Positions 43,392 to 53,458 are shown, numbered from the stretch's first letter. The stretch: DNA of 64,000 nucleotides from Paraburkholderia susongensis (GCF_900177725.1 NZ_FXAT01000010.1:169213-233212); one strand, 5' to 3'. Program-made: numbers and translations. Notes: a model not told the origin generated them from the letters alone.

Positions 43392-44402
43392 CTAGCCTTC
43401 CGCACGAGCGCCGCTGCCGGAAAGCGCGGCCACTTCGCGCAGGCATTCGATGAACATGCGGCAGGCCGGCTTCAGCTCCTTGTCGGCGCGCACGGAAAAT
43501 CCCACGGCGCCGAGACTGCCGGCCGGTTCGTCGTCCAGCACGCAGAGCAGCCCTGCGTCGACGAACTCGCGCACCGTCGAGCGCGACATCAGGCAAACGC
43601 GCGAGGTCTCCATCAGTAGCGTGATATTTGCGAGGATCGACGATGACTCGATGGCGTCGCGCGGGATCGGATAGCCGTGACGCCGCAGGTAGTTGTCCAC
43701 GGCGGGCCGGGAAGGTGACTCGGGCACGGGCAGGACCCACGGAACATCGCCCAGCTCGGCCGGATCGATCCGGGTGTTCGCCGAAACCCGCGCCGCCCAA
43801 TGGCGCGTGCCTCCCACGAGACAGAGCCCCTCGTCGAACAGCACTTCGTGCCGCAGCGAATACGCGTGCGAGTGCGGCTGCGGCGGCAGCCGCCCCATTG
43901 CCACGTCGATCTCGCCGGATGCAAGCCCGGAGAAAAGCCGCTCGATCTGGTCTTCCCGGATCGTCACGAGCACGTCCGGCACGCGGGATTTCAGCTCGAT
44001 CAGTGCGAACGGCAGCAGCTTGGCCGAGGCCGACACCGAAGTCCCGACCACCACGTGCCCGCTGGTGCCTTCCTTGTAGGCATTGACCTCGTCGGTCATA
44101 TCCTGGAAATCGGCCATCATCGACTTCACGCGGCGGCCGAGCAACGCGCCAAGCTCGGTGGGCTGCACACCGCGGCTGGAGCGCTCGAAAAGCGCGCCGC
44201 CGAAGTATTGCTCCAGTTCATGGATGATCTTCGAGATGGCGGGCTGCGTGAGCGCCAGTTCATTGGCCGCGCGTTGTAGCGAACCGGTTGCGAGCGCGCG
44301 CTCGAATACCATGAACTGATAGAACCGCAGCTTACGGCTAAGGGAGAGCTGAGACCAACGCACGTGGGACATTGCGGCGCCGACGTAAAAGCCTTGGATC
44401 AT
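43392..44402 (-). CDS. LysR family transcriptional regulator
   Basis: A 336-residue (or 326 if it starts at 44372) LysR protein. Helix-turn-helix: FERALATGSLQRAANELALT and QPAISKIIHELEQYFGGALF. The effector domain begins about residue 105 (SGHVVVGTSVSASAKLLPFA) and is of the PcaQ/GbpR kind, recalling regulators of aromatic and opine use. Unlike most in this window it is not divergent but lies upstream of its presumed target operon on the same strand, with a 127-bp spacer. It is the likely regulator of the 33-43 kb catabolic island. Confidence 0.9.
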   Translation of the reverse strand: MIQGFYVGAAMSHVRWSQLSLSRKLRFYQFMVFERALATGSLQRAANELALTQPAISKIIHELEQYFGGALFERSSRGVQPTELGALLGRRVKSMMADFQDMTDEVNAYKEGTSGHVVVGTSVSASAKLLPFALIELKSRVPDVLVTIREDQIERLFSGLASGEIDVAMGRLPPQPHSHAYSLRHEVLFDEGLCLVGGTRHWAARVSANTRIDPAELGDVPWVLPVPESPSRPAVDNYLRRHGYPIPRDAIESSSILANITLLMETSRVCLMSRSTVREFVDAGLLCVLDDEPAGSLGAVGFSVRADKELKPACRMFIECLREVAALSGSGARAEG

Positions 44403-44472
44403 AAGTGGATGCCGCGCTGTAAACGATCCGGGTATGCCCTAGGCATAGTTCCGGACGCCGCGCCAGCCCGCC

Positions 44473-45675
44473 TCAATGAAGAAACGGCAGCGCGAGAAAC
44501 AGCTTGATGACGACAGCATTGACAATATCCATGAAGAACGCGCCCGTCATCGGGACGATCAGGAACGCGATATGGGAATGGCCGAACCGGTTCGTAATGG
44601 CCTGCATGTTCGCGATCGCGGTGGGCGTCGCGCCGAGCCCGAGTCCGCATTGCGCCGCGCTCAGCACGACCGCGTCGTAGTTGCGGCCCATCATCGGGAA
44701 CGTCACGAACACGGCGTAGAGCGCCATGAGCAGCGTCTGCGCCGCAAGGATCGTGATGATCGGCACCGCGAGCGCGGCCAGCTCCCACAGGTCGAGCCGC
44801 ATCAGCGCCATCGCGAGAAAGAGCGCGAGACTCACGTTGCCGACGAGCGCGACCGCATGCTGGTCGAGCTGCACGCGCACGAGTGCGAGCACGTTGTTCA
44901 GGATCACGCCGATGAACAGCACGCACACGAACGTCGGCAACTCGAACACGGTTCCGGCGAGCCGGTCGGCGAGCACCTCACCGCCGGCGAGGCAAATGGA
45001 AATCAGCGTGAGCGTCGTGATGATCGCGGCGGGCGTGGTGGGTTGCTGAGCCTTGGGTTCTTCGAAGACCAGCGTTTCTTCTACGCGATCCTTGATGCGT
45101 CGCATCTCGTCGTCACCGATTCTGCGCATCAGCAGACGTGCGATCGGACCGCCGAGCACACCGCCCATGACGAGCCCGAACGTCGCGCAGCCGATCGCGA
45201 TCTCGGCCGCCGACTGCACCCCATGATGCTCGGTGAAGACCTGGCTCCATGCGGCGCCCGTGCCGTGACCGCCCGACATCGTGACCGAGCCGCCGAGAAT
45301 ACCGAGGAGCGGATCGACGCCAAGCGCGAAGGCGATCAGAATCCCGACCACGTTTTGCAGAATCAGCAGCCCGCTCACCAGCGCGAGAAAACGAATCAGT
45401 ACCGGGCCGCCCGCCTTGAGGCTCGAGATGTGCGCGTTCAGGCCGATCGTCGAAAAGAACGCGAGCATGAGCGGTGTCTGCAACGTGGAATCGAACTTGA
45501 CTTCGGTGTGCGCCGTGACGCGTATCAACAGTACGCATATGGCGACGATAAGACCACCCGCGACCGGCGCCGGAATCGAATAGGTGCGCAGCACGCCGAC
45601 CCACTGAATGAGCTTTTCGCCGAGCAGCAGCACGAGCGATGTCGCAACCAGCGTTCCGAATACGCTGATATTCAT
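44473..45675 (-). CDS. gltS: Sodium/glutamate symporter GltS
   Basis: A 400-residue inner-membrane Na+:glutamate carrier of the GltS (ESS) family. Characteristic sequences are TYSIPAPVAGGLIVAI in helix 2, FFSTIGLNAHISSLKAGG, and the re-entrant loops GGSVTMSGGHGTGAAWS and, in the second half, CGLGLGATPTAIANMQAI. The inverted-repeat topology with both glycine-rich loops is intact and the length matches E. coli GltS. It lies just upstream of the LysR gene by 70 bp on the same strand but is a self-contained transport gene. Confidence 0.95.
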   Translation of the reverse strand: MNISVFGTLVATSLVLLLGEKLIQWVGVLRTYSIPAPVAGGLIVAICVLLIRVTAHTEVKFDSTLQTPLMLAFFSTIGLNAHISSLKAGGPVLIRFLALVSGLLILQNVVGILIAFALGVDPLLGILGGSVTMSGGHGTGAAWSQVFTEHHGVQSAAEIAIGCATFGLVMGGVLGGPIARLLMRRIGDDEMRRIKDRVEETLVFEEPKAQQPTTPAAIITTLTLISICLAGGEVLADRLAGTVFELPTFVCVLFIGVILNNVLALVRVQLDQHAVALVGNVSLALFLAMALMRLDLWELAALAVPIITILAAQTLLMALYAVFVTFPMMGRNYDAVVLSAAQCGLGLGATPTAIANMQAITNRFGHSHIAFLIVPMTGAFFMDIVNAVVIKLFLALPFLH

Positions 45676-45959
45676 GAAAGGCCTCCGGGCGGGAGCATGA
45701 CAACGGTTCTATTTCCAGGCGCGACGTCGCGGCAAACTGGACTGGCACCCGGTCGCGCGCCAGAAAACCGTCGCGGGCTTCAACGGCTGCATGGTTCCTG
45801 CCGGGCAAGGAAGCGCGCGCAGTCATCCGCCATCTTAGCCAATCCTCCCGCGCACAGGATGAATTTCCTCGGCTCGACACAATCCGCACATGACATCGCG
45901 GCGCTGCCAGGCTTTGAAGTCTGCTACGCTGCGCCCTTCACCACCCTTGCACTCAACCG

Positions 45960-46352
45960 ATGGAAACCCCTTTCAACGATCGAGGCGTGTCCGTCACGCG
46001 CAATGCACTCTCGTCCGCCGGCCAGGTTTTTCCGCTGCGCGATATCGTCGGCGTGCAGGTCGTCACCGTGCACAAGAACAAGGTCGTGCCGCTCGTGATC
46101 TCGTTTGCCGGCGTGATCGGCGCGATTGCCGGCGCCATCCTGCACTCGCCTGCGGGCCTCGTGTGCGGGATCATGCTCGTGGTGGTCGGCTGGCTGACCT
46201 GGGCGACCCAGGACGTGACGCATCGGCTCATGGTGCAGACGGCCGATGGCGAACGCGAGGCGCTCATGAGCACCGATCGCGAATTCGTCGAGCGTGTCGG
46301 CGCGGCCGTGCAGCAGGCAAAGGCAGCGGCCGCGACGGCGGCGAAGGTGTGA
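45960..46352 (+). CDS. DUF6232 family membrane protein
   Basis: A 130-residue protein. N-terminal part METPFNDRGVSVTRNALSSA, then QVFPLRDIVGVQVVTVHKNK resembles the DUF6232/PH-like domain, followed by two hydrophobic segments (VIGAIAGAILHSPAGLVCGI and MLVVVGWLTWA) that are likely transmembrane, and a charged C-terminal helix with Ala repeats. Function unknown; members occur next to many unrelated genes. Divergent from gltS across 284 bp and convergent with glgP. Confidence 0.75.
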   Translation: METPFNDRGVSVTRNALSSAGQVFPLRDIVGVQVVTVHKNKVVPLVISFAGVIGAIAGAILHSPAGLVCGIMLVVVGWLTWATQDVTHRLMVQTADGEREALMSTDREFVERVGAAVQQAKAAAATAAKV

Positions 46353-46514
46353 AGCCGGGCTTGCCCGCCTCAACACGAATTTGATGAGCGCCGCCGCGGC
46401 TTGCGCGTGCCGTCGAGGCACGCGCATTCTCCGCACGAGGCGCACGGAGCGCACGACGTGCACGGTGCATACGGTCGCTCCGCCGGAAAACCAGCGCAAC
46501 GACCGCAACGCCAC

Positions 46515-48968
46515 TCACTCGATATCGAGCGGACTCACACGCCAGATGTTGCGCGCGTATTCGCCGATCGTGCGGTCCGACGAAAACTGCCCCATTCCCG
46601 CGACGTTCTCGATTGCGCTTTCGGCCCATGCGCGCGTGTTCAGGAAACGCGCATCCACCTCGTCTTGCGCCTTCGCAAACGCGGCGTAATCGGCCAGCAC
46701 CATGTAGTGATCGCCCCAATCGACGAGCGTGTGGAAGATATCCGAGAAGCGCAACGGATCGTCCGGCGAAAAGAAGCCCGAGCGGATCTGATCGAGTGCG
46801 GTGCGCACCTGCGCATTCTCCTCGTAGATCTGCCGCGGCCGGTAGCCGCTCGCGCGCAGGCTGTCCACTTCATCCGCGGTATGGCCGAAGATGAAGATGT
46901 TCTCGCGCCCCACCGCGTCGCAGATCTCGATGTTCGCGCCGTCCATCGTGCCGATCGTCAACGCGCCGTTGAGCGCGAGCTTCATGTTGCCGGTGCCCGA
47001 CGCCTCGGTGCCGGCCATCGAAATCTGCTCCGACAGATCCGCGGCCGGAATGATGAGTTCGGCGACGCTCACGCCGTAGTTCGGCACGAACACGACCTTC
47101 AGGCGATCGCCGATCAGCGGATCGTGATTGACTTTCTCGCTCACGTCGCCGATCAGCTTGATGATCGTCTTCGCCATCCGGTACGCGGACGCGGCCTTGC
47201 CCGCGAACAGCACGACGCGCGGCGCCCAGTCGCGTTCGGGATTCTCGCGAATCTGGTTGTAGCGCACGATCACGTGCAGCACGTTCAGCAGTTGCCGCTT
47301 GTATTCGTGAATGCGCTTGACCTGCAGATCGAATAGCGCATCCGGATTGAACTGCAGCTTCGTGTGATGCGCGAGCCGCTGCACGAGCCGCAGCTTGCTT
47401 TGCCGCTTCGCTTCGCGAAACGCGTCGATGAACTCGCCGTCCTTGCGCAGATTGCGCAACTGCTCGAGCTCGAACAGATTGCTGCGCCAGTGCGTGCCGA
47501 TGCGCGAATCGATCAGCGACGACAACGACGGACTCGCCTGCGCGAGCCAGCGGCGCGGCGTGATGCCGTTGGTCACGTTGGTGAAGCGCTCGGGATAGAC
47601 GCTCGCGAAGTCGGCGAAGATGTCGCGCGTCATCAGTTGCGAATGCAGCTTCGACACGCCGTTCACCTTGTGGCTCGCGACGATCGCCAGATACGCCATG
47701 CGCACGCGCCGCTGCCCGTATTCGTCGACGAGCGAGATGCGGCGGATCATCTCGCCGTCGTGACCTCGCTGCTCGCTCACGTGCTTGAGAAACTGCGCGT
47801 TGATCTCGAAGATGATCTCGAGGTGCCGCGGCAACAGGCGCGCCAACATTTCGACGTCCCAGGTTTCGAGCGCCTCGGGCATCAGCGTGTGATTCGTGTA
47901 CGAGAAGATCTGCGTGACGTGTTTCCACGCCTTGTCCCACGGCAGATGATGCACGTCGACGAGCAGGCGCATCAGCTCGGGAATCGCGAGCACCGGGTGC
48001 GTGTCGTTCAGATGCACCGCGACTTTCTCGGAGAAGCGCCCGAACGTGCTGTGCGTGCGCTGATAGCGGCGAATCAGGTCCTGCATCGTCGCCGAAACGA
48101 AAAAGTACTCCTGGCGCAGCCGCAATTCGCGGCCGGCCGGCGTCGAGTCGTCCGGATAGAGCAGGCGCGAGACGTTCTCCGACATGTTCTTCGTGTCGAC
48201 CGCGTTGCGGTAGTCGCCGCGATTGAACGCGCCGAGGTCGAGCTCTTCGGTCGCGCGCGCGGACCACAGGCGCAGCGTGTTGGTCGCGTCGGTCGCATAG
48301 CCGGGAATCACGGTGTCGTGCGCGGTCGCGTTCACATGCTCGGTGTCGATCCATTCGACCCTGTCGTCGCGCTGCACCGTGCGCCCGCCGAAGTGCACCA
48401 TGTACTTGATCTCGGGCCGCGGAAACTCCCACGGATTGCCCGCGCGCAGCCAGTAATCGGGCGCCTCGACCTGCTCGCCGTTGACGATCTCCTGGCGAAA
48501 CATGCCGTATTCGTAGCGGATGCCGTAGCCGAAGCCGGGAATGCCGAGCGTCGCCATCGAGTCGAGAAAGCAGGCCGCGAGCCGGCCGAGGCCGCCATTG
48601 CCGAGCGCGGCGTCGGGCTCGATCTCGATCAGCGAATCCATGTCGACGCCGAGGCTCGCGAGCGCCTCCTTCATCTGGTCGTGAATGCCGAGGGCAAGCA
48701 GCGCGTTCGTAAAGGTTCTGCCGATCAGGAACTCCATCGACAGGTAGTAGACCCGCTTCACGTCCTGCTCGTATTGCAGGCGGGTGGTTTTCATCCAGCG
48801 CGCGACGAGCCGGTCGCGCACGGTGAGCGCGGCTGCGTGCAGCCAGTCATGCGGATGTGCAGTGACGGCGTCCTTGCCGACACCGTACATCATGCGATTC
48901 GAAATTGAGCGCCGTAGCGCGTCGACGGTACTGTTCAGCTGGTCGAATTCCAGATCGACGGCTGTCAT
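46515..48968 (-). CDS. glgP: Glycogen/maltodextrin phosphorylase
   Basis: An 817-residue enzyme that releases glucose 1-phosphate from glycogen or maltodextrin. The PLP lysine lies in EASGTGNMKLALNGALTIGT, followed by MDGANIEICD; NGGLGRLAACFLDSMATLGI is the N-terminal signature. LNDTHPVLAIPELMRLL is the usual glucan-binding region. Start 48968 follows GGAGG; a start ten codons earlier is possible. Length matches the family. Nearby genes for glycogen synthesis are not present. The 160 bp between it and DUF6232 contain no clear terminator. Confidence 0.97.
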   Translation of the reverse strand: MTAVDLEFDQLNSTVDALRRSISNRMMYGVGKDAVTAHPHDWLHAAALTVRDRLVARWMKTTRLQYEQDVKRVYYLSMEFLIGRTFTNALLALGIHDQMKEALASLGVDMDSLIEIEPDAALGNGGLGRLAACFLDSMATLGIPGFGYGIRYEYGMFRQEIVNGEQVEAPDYWLRAGNPWEFPRPEIKYMVHFGGRTVQRDDRVEWIDTEHVNATAHDTVIPGYATDATNTLRLWSARATEELDLGAFNRGDYRNAVDTKNMSENVSRLLYPDDSTPAGRELRLRQEYFFVSATMQDLIRRYQRTHSTFGRFSEKVAVHLNDTHPVLAIPELMRLLVDVHHLPWDKAWKHVTQIFSYTNHTLMPEALETWDVEMLARLLPRHLEIIFEINAQFLKHVSEQRGHDGEMIRRISLVDEYGQRRVRMAYLAIVASHKVNGVSKLHSQLMTRDIFADFASVYPERFTNVTNGITPRRWLAQASPSLSSLIDSRIGTHWRSNLFELEQLRNLRKDGEFIDAFREAKRQSKLRLVQRLAHHTKLQFNPDALFDLQVKRIHEYKRQLLNVLHVIVRYNQIRENPERDWAPRVVLFAGKAASAYRMAKTIIKLIGDVSEKVNHDPLIGDRLKVVFVPNYGVSVAELIIPAADLSEQISMAGTEASGTGNMKLALNGALTIGTMDGANIEICDAVGRENIFIFGHTADEVDSLRASGYRPRQIYEENAQVRTALDQIRSGFFSPDDPLRFSDIFHTLVDWGDHYMVLADYAAFAKAQDEVDARFLNTRAWAESAIENVAGMGQFSSDRTIGEYARNIWRVSPLDIE

Positions 48969-49694
48969 CGAGGCCTCCGGGGAAAGTCGATGTGGCATAC
49001 GCGAACCGCACAGTTGACGGACGGGAGGCGCGTGCCTGTCGGGCGGATTAAGAAACAGAGTAGGACATTTTACGGGTCGCGCACACTGGGTCGCGCGAGC
49101 GGACTCCGACGCACGCGCCGTGCCCGATGGTGCGGGCCGATACCGCGTGCCCGCCGTGTGCCCACTGCGCGCCTTGTGCCCGGGTGCGGTGCAAACGGCG
49201 CGGACGCGGCACCGCTTGCGTGCATCAACGAGCCGGATGGGTCGATCGATACGAAAGGCTGGAGCGTTCGTGGAGCGCCCTGTTTGATTATTTTTTCGGC
49301 GCGTGACCGCAATGTGACACCTGGATGAACAGGCGGATTGGCTCGATGTGTGGTCGAATCGGCGGGCCGTATGGGAGCATGCGAAGCGAGTGGAGCGGAA
49401 GGCATATCCAGGTGGCCGCCGTGCGCCGCCAGTTTGAAGATGCTGCGGCTGATTGACCGTTAGTTGCGTTTAGATGGAGGTGACGGAAACCACCAAGCCC
49501 CGCCACTCCCTGCCCGCGTGCCTGCACGATTTCCGCGTCTCTGCAACAATCGCAGCATTGCGCCTCGTCAGCCGCCTCGCCGCGGATCGCGGGCCGGACA
49601 GCGGGCGCATCGCATCATCCCCACGCAACCCCGCCGCCCGCGCACCGTGTCGTTCGACCGGCCGCCGCAGCGGCATGCATAACCCGGCGACGCC
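48969..49694. other. 726-bp spacer with no recognised gene
   Basis: Between the divergent glgP and MFS genes. I see no credible protein-coding frame, inverted repeat or RNA gene. GC composition is ordinary, with runs of GC-rich low complexity near 49080-49220. The first part presumably holds the glgP promoter and the last part the MFS promoter. Confidence 0.5.
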
Positions 49695-51128
49695 TTGTCC
49701 GATAAGCTCAGCACCCCCGTCAGCGCCCCCGAGCCCACCCTTGCGGCGGACGGCCCGATGTCCGCCGCCAATCGCCGCGCGATGGCCGCGATCATGCTCG
49801 CCGTCGCGCTCGCCACGCTCGATACCGCGATCGCCAACACCGCGTTGCCCGCGATCGCCGCCGACCTGCATGCGGCGCCCGCGGCGTCGGTATGGATCAT
49901 CAACGCCTACCAGCTCGCGATGGTCGCGACGCTGCTGCCGCTCGCGGCGCTCGGCGACATCGTCGGGCATCGGCGCATTTATATCGGCGGCATCGCGCTG
50001 TTCACGTTGAGCTCACTCGGCTGCGCAATGGCGCCGACGCTGCCGCTGCTCGCCGCCGCGCGCATCGTGCAGGGCCTCGGCGCGAGCGCGATCATGAGCG
50101 TGAACACCGCGCTGATCCGCTATCTGTACCCGCCGCACCGGCTCGGGCGCGGGCTCGGCACCAATGCGCTGATCGTCGGCGTGTCGTTCGCGGTCGGGCC
50201 GACGGTGGCCTCGCTGATTCTCTCCGTCGCAACGTGGCCGTGGCTGTTCGCGGTCAACGTGCCGCTCGGCGTGCTCGCGCTGAGCTTCGCGTGGCCCGCG
50301 CTGCCGCACACCGCGCAGGGCAGGCATCAGTTCGATCCGGTGGCGGCGCTGCTCAACGTGATCACGTTCGCCGCGCTGATCTTCGCGCTCGGCGAGGCGG
50401 CACAGCGCGCGTCGATGCAGGTCGTGCTCGCCGCCGCCGCGGTCGCGGTCGTGTTCGGGCTGCTGCTGATTCGCCGCGAAGCGGGCCATCCCGCGCCGAT
50501 GCTGCCGGTCGATCTGTTCAAACGGCCGGTGTTCGCGCTCTCGGCGGTGACGGCCGTGTGCTCGTTCGCCGCGCAAGGCCTCGCCTTCGTGTCGCTACCG
50601 TTCTATTTCGAGGACGTGCTGCTGCGCAGCCAGGTCGAAACCGGCTTCCTGATGACGCCGTGGCCCGTGGTGGTCGCGCTCGCCGCGCCGCTCGCGGGCG
50701 GTTTGTCCGACCGCTATCCGCCGGGGCTGCTCGGCGCGATCGGGCTCGCGGTGCTGTCGGCGGGAATGGCGTCGCTCGCGCTGTTGCCCGCGCATCCGCA
50801 CGTGCTCGACATCGGCATTCGCATGGCGATTTGCGGTGCGGGCTTCGGCTTCTTCCAGTCGCCGAATCTGAAGGCGCTGATGGCGAGCGCGCCGCCGGAG
50901 CGCAGCGGCGGCGCGAGCGGCATCGTCGCGACCGCGCGGCTGCTCGGGCAAGCGACGGGCGCGGCGCTCGTGGCGTTGTGCTTCGGGATTGCCGGCCGCC
51001 AGCATGGGCCGACGCTCGCGCTCGGCGCCGGCGCATTCTTTGCCGGCGCGGCGAGCCTCGCGAGCGGACTGCGGCTGTTCGCGCCGTCGCATCGCGCGGG
51101 CACGCATGCGAAAGCGGCCGTGAAATGA
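49695..51128 (+). CDS. MFS drug transporter (DHA2-like)
   Basis: A 477-residue efflux carrier. Motif ALATLDTAIANTALPAIAAD in helix 1, GDIVGHRRIYIGGIALF in loop 2-3, and ARIVQGLGASAIMSVNTALI in helix 4 place it in the DHA1/DHA2 group; length and helix count suggest 14 helices. The start is TTG at 49695 (TTGTCCGATAAG) or ATG at 49758, neither with a strong ribosome site. It may export an antimicrobial or a metabolite. It converges on the threonine aldolase gene with 120 bp between. Confidence 0.88.
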   Translation: MSDKLSTPVSAPEPTLAADGPMSAANRRAMAAIMLAVALATLDTAIANTALPAIAADLHAAPAASVWIINAYQLAMVATLLPLAALGDIVGHRRIYIGGIALFTLSSLGCAMAPTLPLLAAARIVQGLGASAIMSVNTALIRYLYPPHRLGRGLGTNALIVGVSFAVGPTVASLILSVATWPWLFAVNVPLGVLALSFAWPALPHTAQGRHQFDPVAALLNVITFAALIFALGEAAQRASMQVVLAAAAVAVVFGLLLIRREAGHPAPMLPVDLFKRPVFALSAVTAVCSFAAQGLAFVSLPFYFEDVLLRSQVETGFLMTPWPVVVALAAPLAGGLSDRYPPGLLGAIGLAVLSAGMASLALLPAHPHVLDIGIRMAICGAGFGFFQSPNLKALMASAPPERSGGASGIVATARLLGQATGAALVALCFGIAGRQHGPTLALGAGAFFAGAASLASGLRLFAPSHRAGTHAKAAVK

Positions 51129-51249
51129 GGCGGTGGGTAGCGCCGAATGAGTCGATCAATGCGGCGCGATGAAGCGCAGCACGCTCAACGCGCCGCCTCC
51201 TGCATGATCGACGCAACGCGCTTGACGTCACGCGCTCAATACGGCGCAA

Positions 51250-52257
51250 TCACCGCGCCGCGAAATATCCCTTCACCGCCGCGATAAACGTATCGATATC
51301 GTCGCGCGACACATCCTTGTGCGTGACGAACCGCGACGCATACAGCATCTGCGTGAGGATGCCGCGTTCCTTGAGCCACGCTTCGAGCGGCGCGCAGTGC
51401 TGCTGCGGGAACTGCGCGAACACCATGTTCGTCGCGACCGACTGCACCTTCACCTGCTCGATCGCTTCGAGACCCGCGGCCAGATGCGCGGCGTTCGCGT
51501 GGTCGTCGGCGAGACGCTCGACGTTGTGATCGAGCGCGTACAGGCAAGCCGCCGCGAGCACGCCGGCCTGGCGCATGCCGCCGCCGAGCACCTTGCGCCA
51601 GCGGTGCGCAACGTCGATCAGCGCGCGGCTGCCGACCAGCACCGAACCGACCGGCGCACCGAGCCCCTTCGAAAAGCAGATTGACACGGTATCGAACGGC
51701 TCGGCGAGCGCCGCGAGCGGCTTGCCCGACGCAACGGCCGCATTGAACACGCGCGCGCCGTCGAGGTGAGCCGACAGGCCATGCTGGCGCGCAAGCTGCG
51801 TCGCTTCGGTGACATACCCCGCAGGCAATACCTTGCCGCCGATCGTGTTTTCGAGCGCGAGCAGGCGCGTGCGCGCGAAGTGATCGTCAATCGGCTTGAT
51901 CGCGGCGGCGATCTTCTCGAGCGGGATCGAGCCGTCGGCGGCATTTTCGAGCGGCTGCGGCTGGATGCTGCCGAGCACGGCCGCGCCACCGCCCTCGTAT
52001 TTGTAGGTGTGCGCAAGCTGGCCGACGATGTATTCGTCGCCGCGCGCGCAATGCGCCATCAACGCGGCGAGATTGCTTTGCGTGCCGCTCGGGAAGAACA
52101 GGCCCGCTTCCTTGCCGGCGCGCTCGGCCAACGACGCTTGCAGGCGCAGCACGGTGGGGTCGTCGCCCCAGACGTCGTCGCCGACTTCGGCCGCCGACAT
52201 CGCCGCGAGCATCGGCGGAGTCGGACGGGTTACGGTATCGCTTCGCAAATCGATCAT
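51250..52257 (-). CDS. ltaE: Low-specificity L-threonine aldolase
   Basis: A 335-residue PLP enzyme splitting threonine or allo-threonine into glycine and acetaldehyde. It starts MIDLRSDTVTRPTPPMLAAM, a hallmark; DDVWGDDPTVLRLQASLAER follows, and TVSICFSKGLGAPVGS holds the PLP lysine. SAHLDGARVFNA is the Asp/Arg site. Start 52257 has AGGGA upstream; longer frames exist without support. It is followed downstream by the convergent MFS gene and preceded by the LytM gene on the same strand (282-bp spacer). Confidence 0.95.
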   Translation of the reverse strand: MIDLRSDTVTRPTPPMLAAMSAAEVGDDVWGDDPTVLRLQASLAERAGKEAGLFFPSGTQSNLAALMAHCARGDEYIVGQLAHTYKYEGGGAAVLGSIQPQPLENAADGSIPLEKIAAAIKPIDDHFARTRLLALENTIGGKVLPAGYVTEATQLARQHGLSAHLDGARVFNAAVASGKPLAALAEPFDTVSICFSKGLGAPVGSVLVGSRALIDVAHRWRKVLGGGMRQAGVLAAACLYALDHNVERLADDHANAAHLAAGLEAIEQVKVQSVATNMVFAQFPQQHCAPLEAWLKERGILTQMLYASRFVTHKDVSRDDIDTFIAAVKGYFAAR

Positions 52258-52539
52258 TGTGTGTCCCTGTGCGTCCATTGAATGACAGCCTACGGCAACC
52301 GGGAGCGCGCCCTTTCGAGAAGGCGGAGCGCGCACCGGCAATCGAGCCGTACAGTGTATTCAATTAACGCGGCGCTGAAAATCGGCGCGTCTACCGGGGC
52401 TCGCCTGCGCGGCCATGCATGAGGCTCAGGCGAGCGTCAGGGAAGGCTCAGGCGCAACCCGGACGCAACGAAGGCGCGATGAGGAGCAATAGCGGCGCAG
52501 TAACGGCGCAATAACGGCGAAAACCCGGAAGGCGAAAAC

Positions 52540-53301
52540 TCAGCCCCCCGGCTTCGGCAGCCATGCGAGCGGATCGACCGGCTGGCCGTTCTGGCGCACC
52601 TCGAACTGGATCGACGCGACACCGCGGCTATCCACGCCAACCTCGCCGATGGTCTGCCCTTGCGCGACCGCGTCGCCTTCCTTGACGAGCAACTGGCTGT
52701 TCTGGCCGTACGCGGTAATCAGCGAATCGTCGTGCTTGATGATGATGAGCGGGCCATACGCCTCGATGCCGGTGCCCGCGTAGACCACGCGGCCGGTCGC
52801 AGCGGCCTTGACCGGGTCGCCGGGACGCCCGCCGATCACGATGCCGTTGGACTTGCCCGGCGCGAACGTCTTCAGGATCGGACCGCGCAACGGCCATTGC
52901 AGCACGCCCTGCTGCGGCGCGGCCGCCATGCCCGGCACCGCATTCGGCGCACCCGGCGCCACGCCGACCGGCGGCGTCACCACGCTGCCCGAAGCCATCG
53001 GCTGGGACACGCGCAGCACCTGCCCCGGCACCACCGGCGCGTTGACCGCGAGGCCGTTCCACGCCGCGATCTCCTGCGGCTTGCGCCCGTATGCCGAGGC
53101 AATGCCGGCGAGCGTGTCGCCCGGGTTGACCCGGTAGAAGCCGGCGGGAACGGAGACGGTGGAGAGGCTGGTCGTGCCCGCCGGCGCGTTGCCGTAGAAC
53201 GGCGTGCTCTCCCACGGCATCGTCGTGCAGCCCGCGACCATCGCGCCGAGCGCAGCCGCCGTCAGCAGGCGGATCCCCGTCAGTTGCCATTGTTCTGTCA
53301 T
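52540..53301 (-). CDS. NlpD-like LysM/LytM lipoprotein, catalytically degenerate
   Basis: A 253-residue lipoprotein. Signal peptide and lipobox VAGC (22-25), a LysM domain (about 55-98: FYRVNPGDTLAGIASAYGRK, QVLRV) and an M23/LytM domain from about 135 to 250. The M23 zinc ligands are replaced: the usual GxHxGIDI is GKSNGIVIGG, the YGH-type residue is YGQ, and HLHFEVR is SIQFEVR. It is thus not an endopeptidase but, like NlpD and EnvC, a likely activator of the AmiC/AmiA amidase in cell separation. Located in the outer membrane facing the periplasm. E. coli NlpD is longer (379) because of its linker. Confidence 0.9.
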   Translation of the reverse strand: MTEQWQLTGIRLLTAAALGAMVAGCTTMPWESTPFYGNAPAGTTSLSTVSVPAGFYRVNPGDTLAGIASAYGRKPQEIAAWNGLAVNAPVVPGQVLRVSQPMASGSVVTPPVGVAPGAPNAVPGMAAAPQQGVLQWPLRGPILKTFAPGKSNGIVIGGRPGDPVKAAATGRVVYAGTGIEAYGPLIIIKHDDSLITAYGQNSQLLVKEGDAVAQGQTIGEVGVDSRGVASIQFEVRQNGQPVDPLAWLPKPGG

Positions 53302-53458
53302 GTGATTTTCCTCGACATGTTCTCAATCAGATTCAATCGATGCCCAAGCATTTGCCAGGCCCTACATTCGCGCATGCGCCGCGGCCGGCCGATCCATCTA
53401 TTATGCGCGACCGGCATGCGAGCGCCGCTGTGGGCACGCCGTCAAACTGCCGTGCTCT

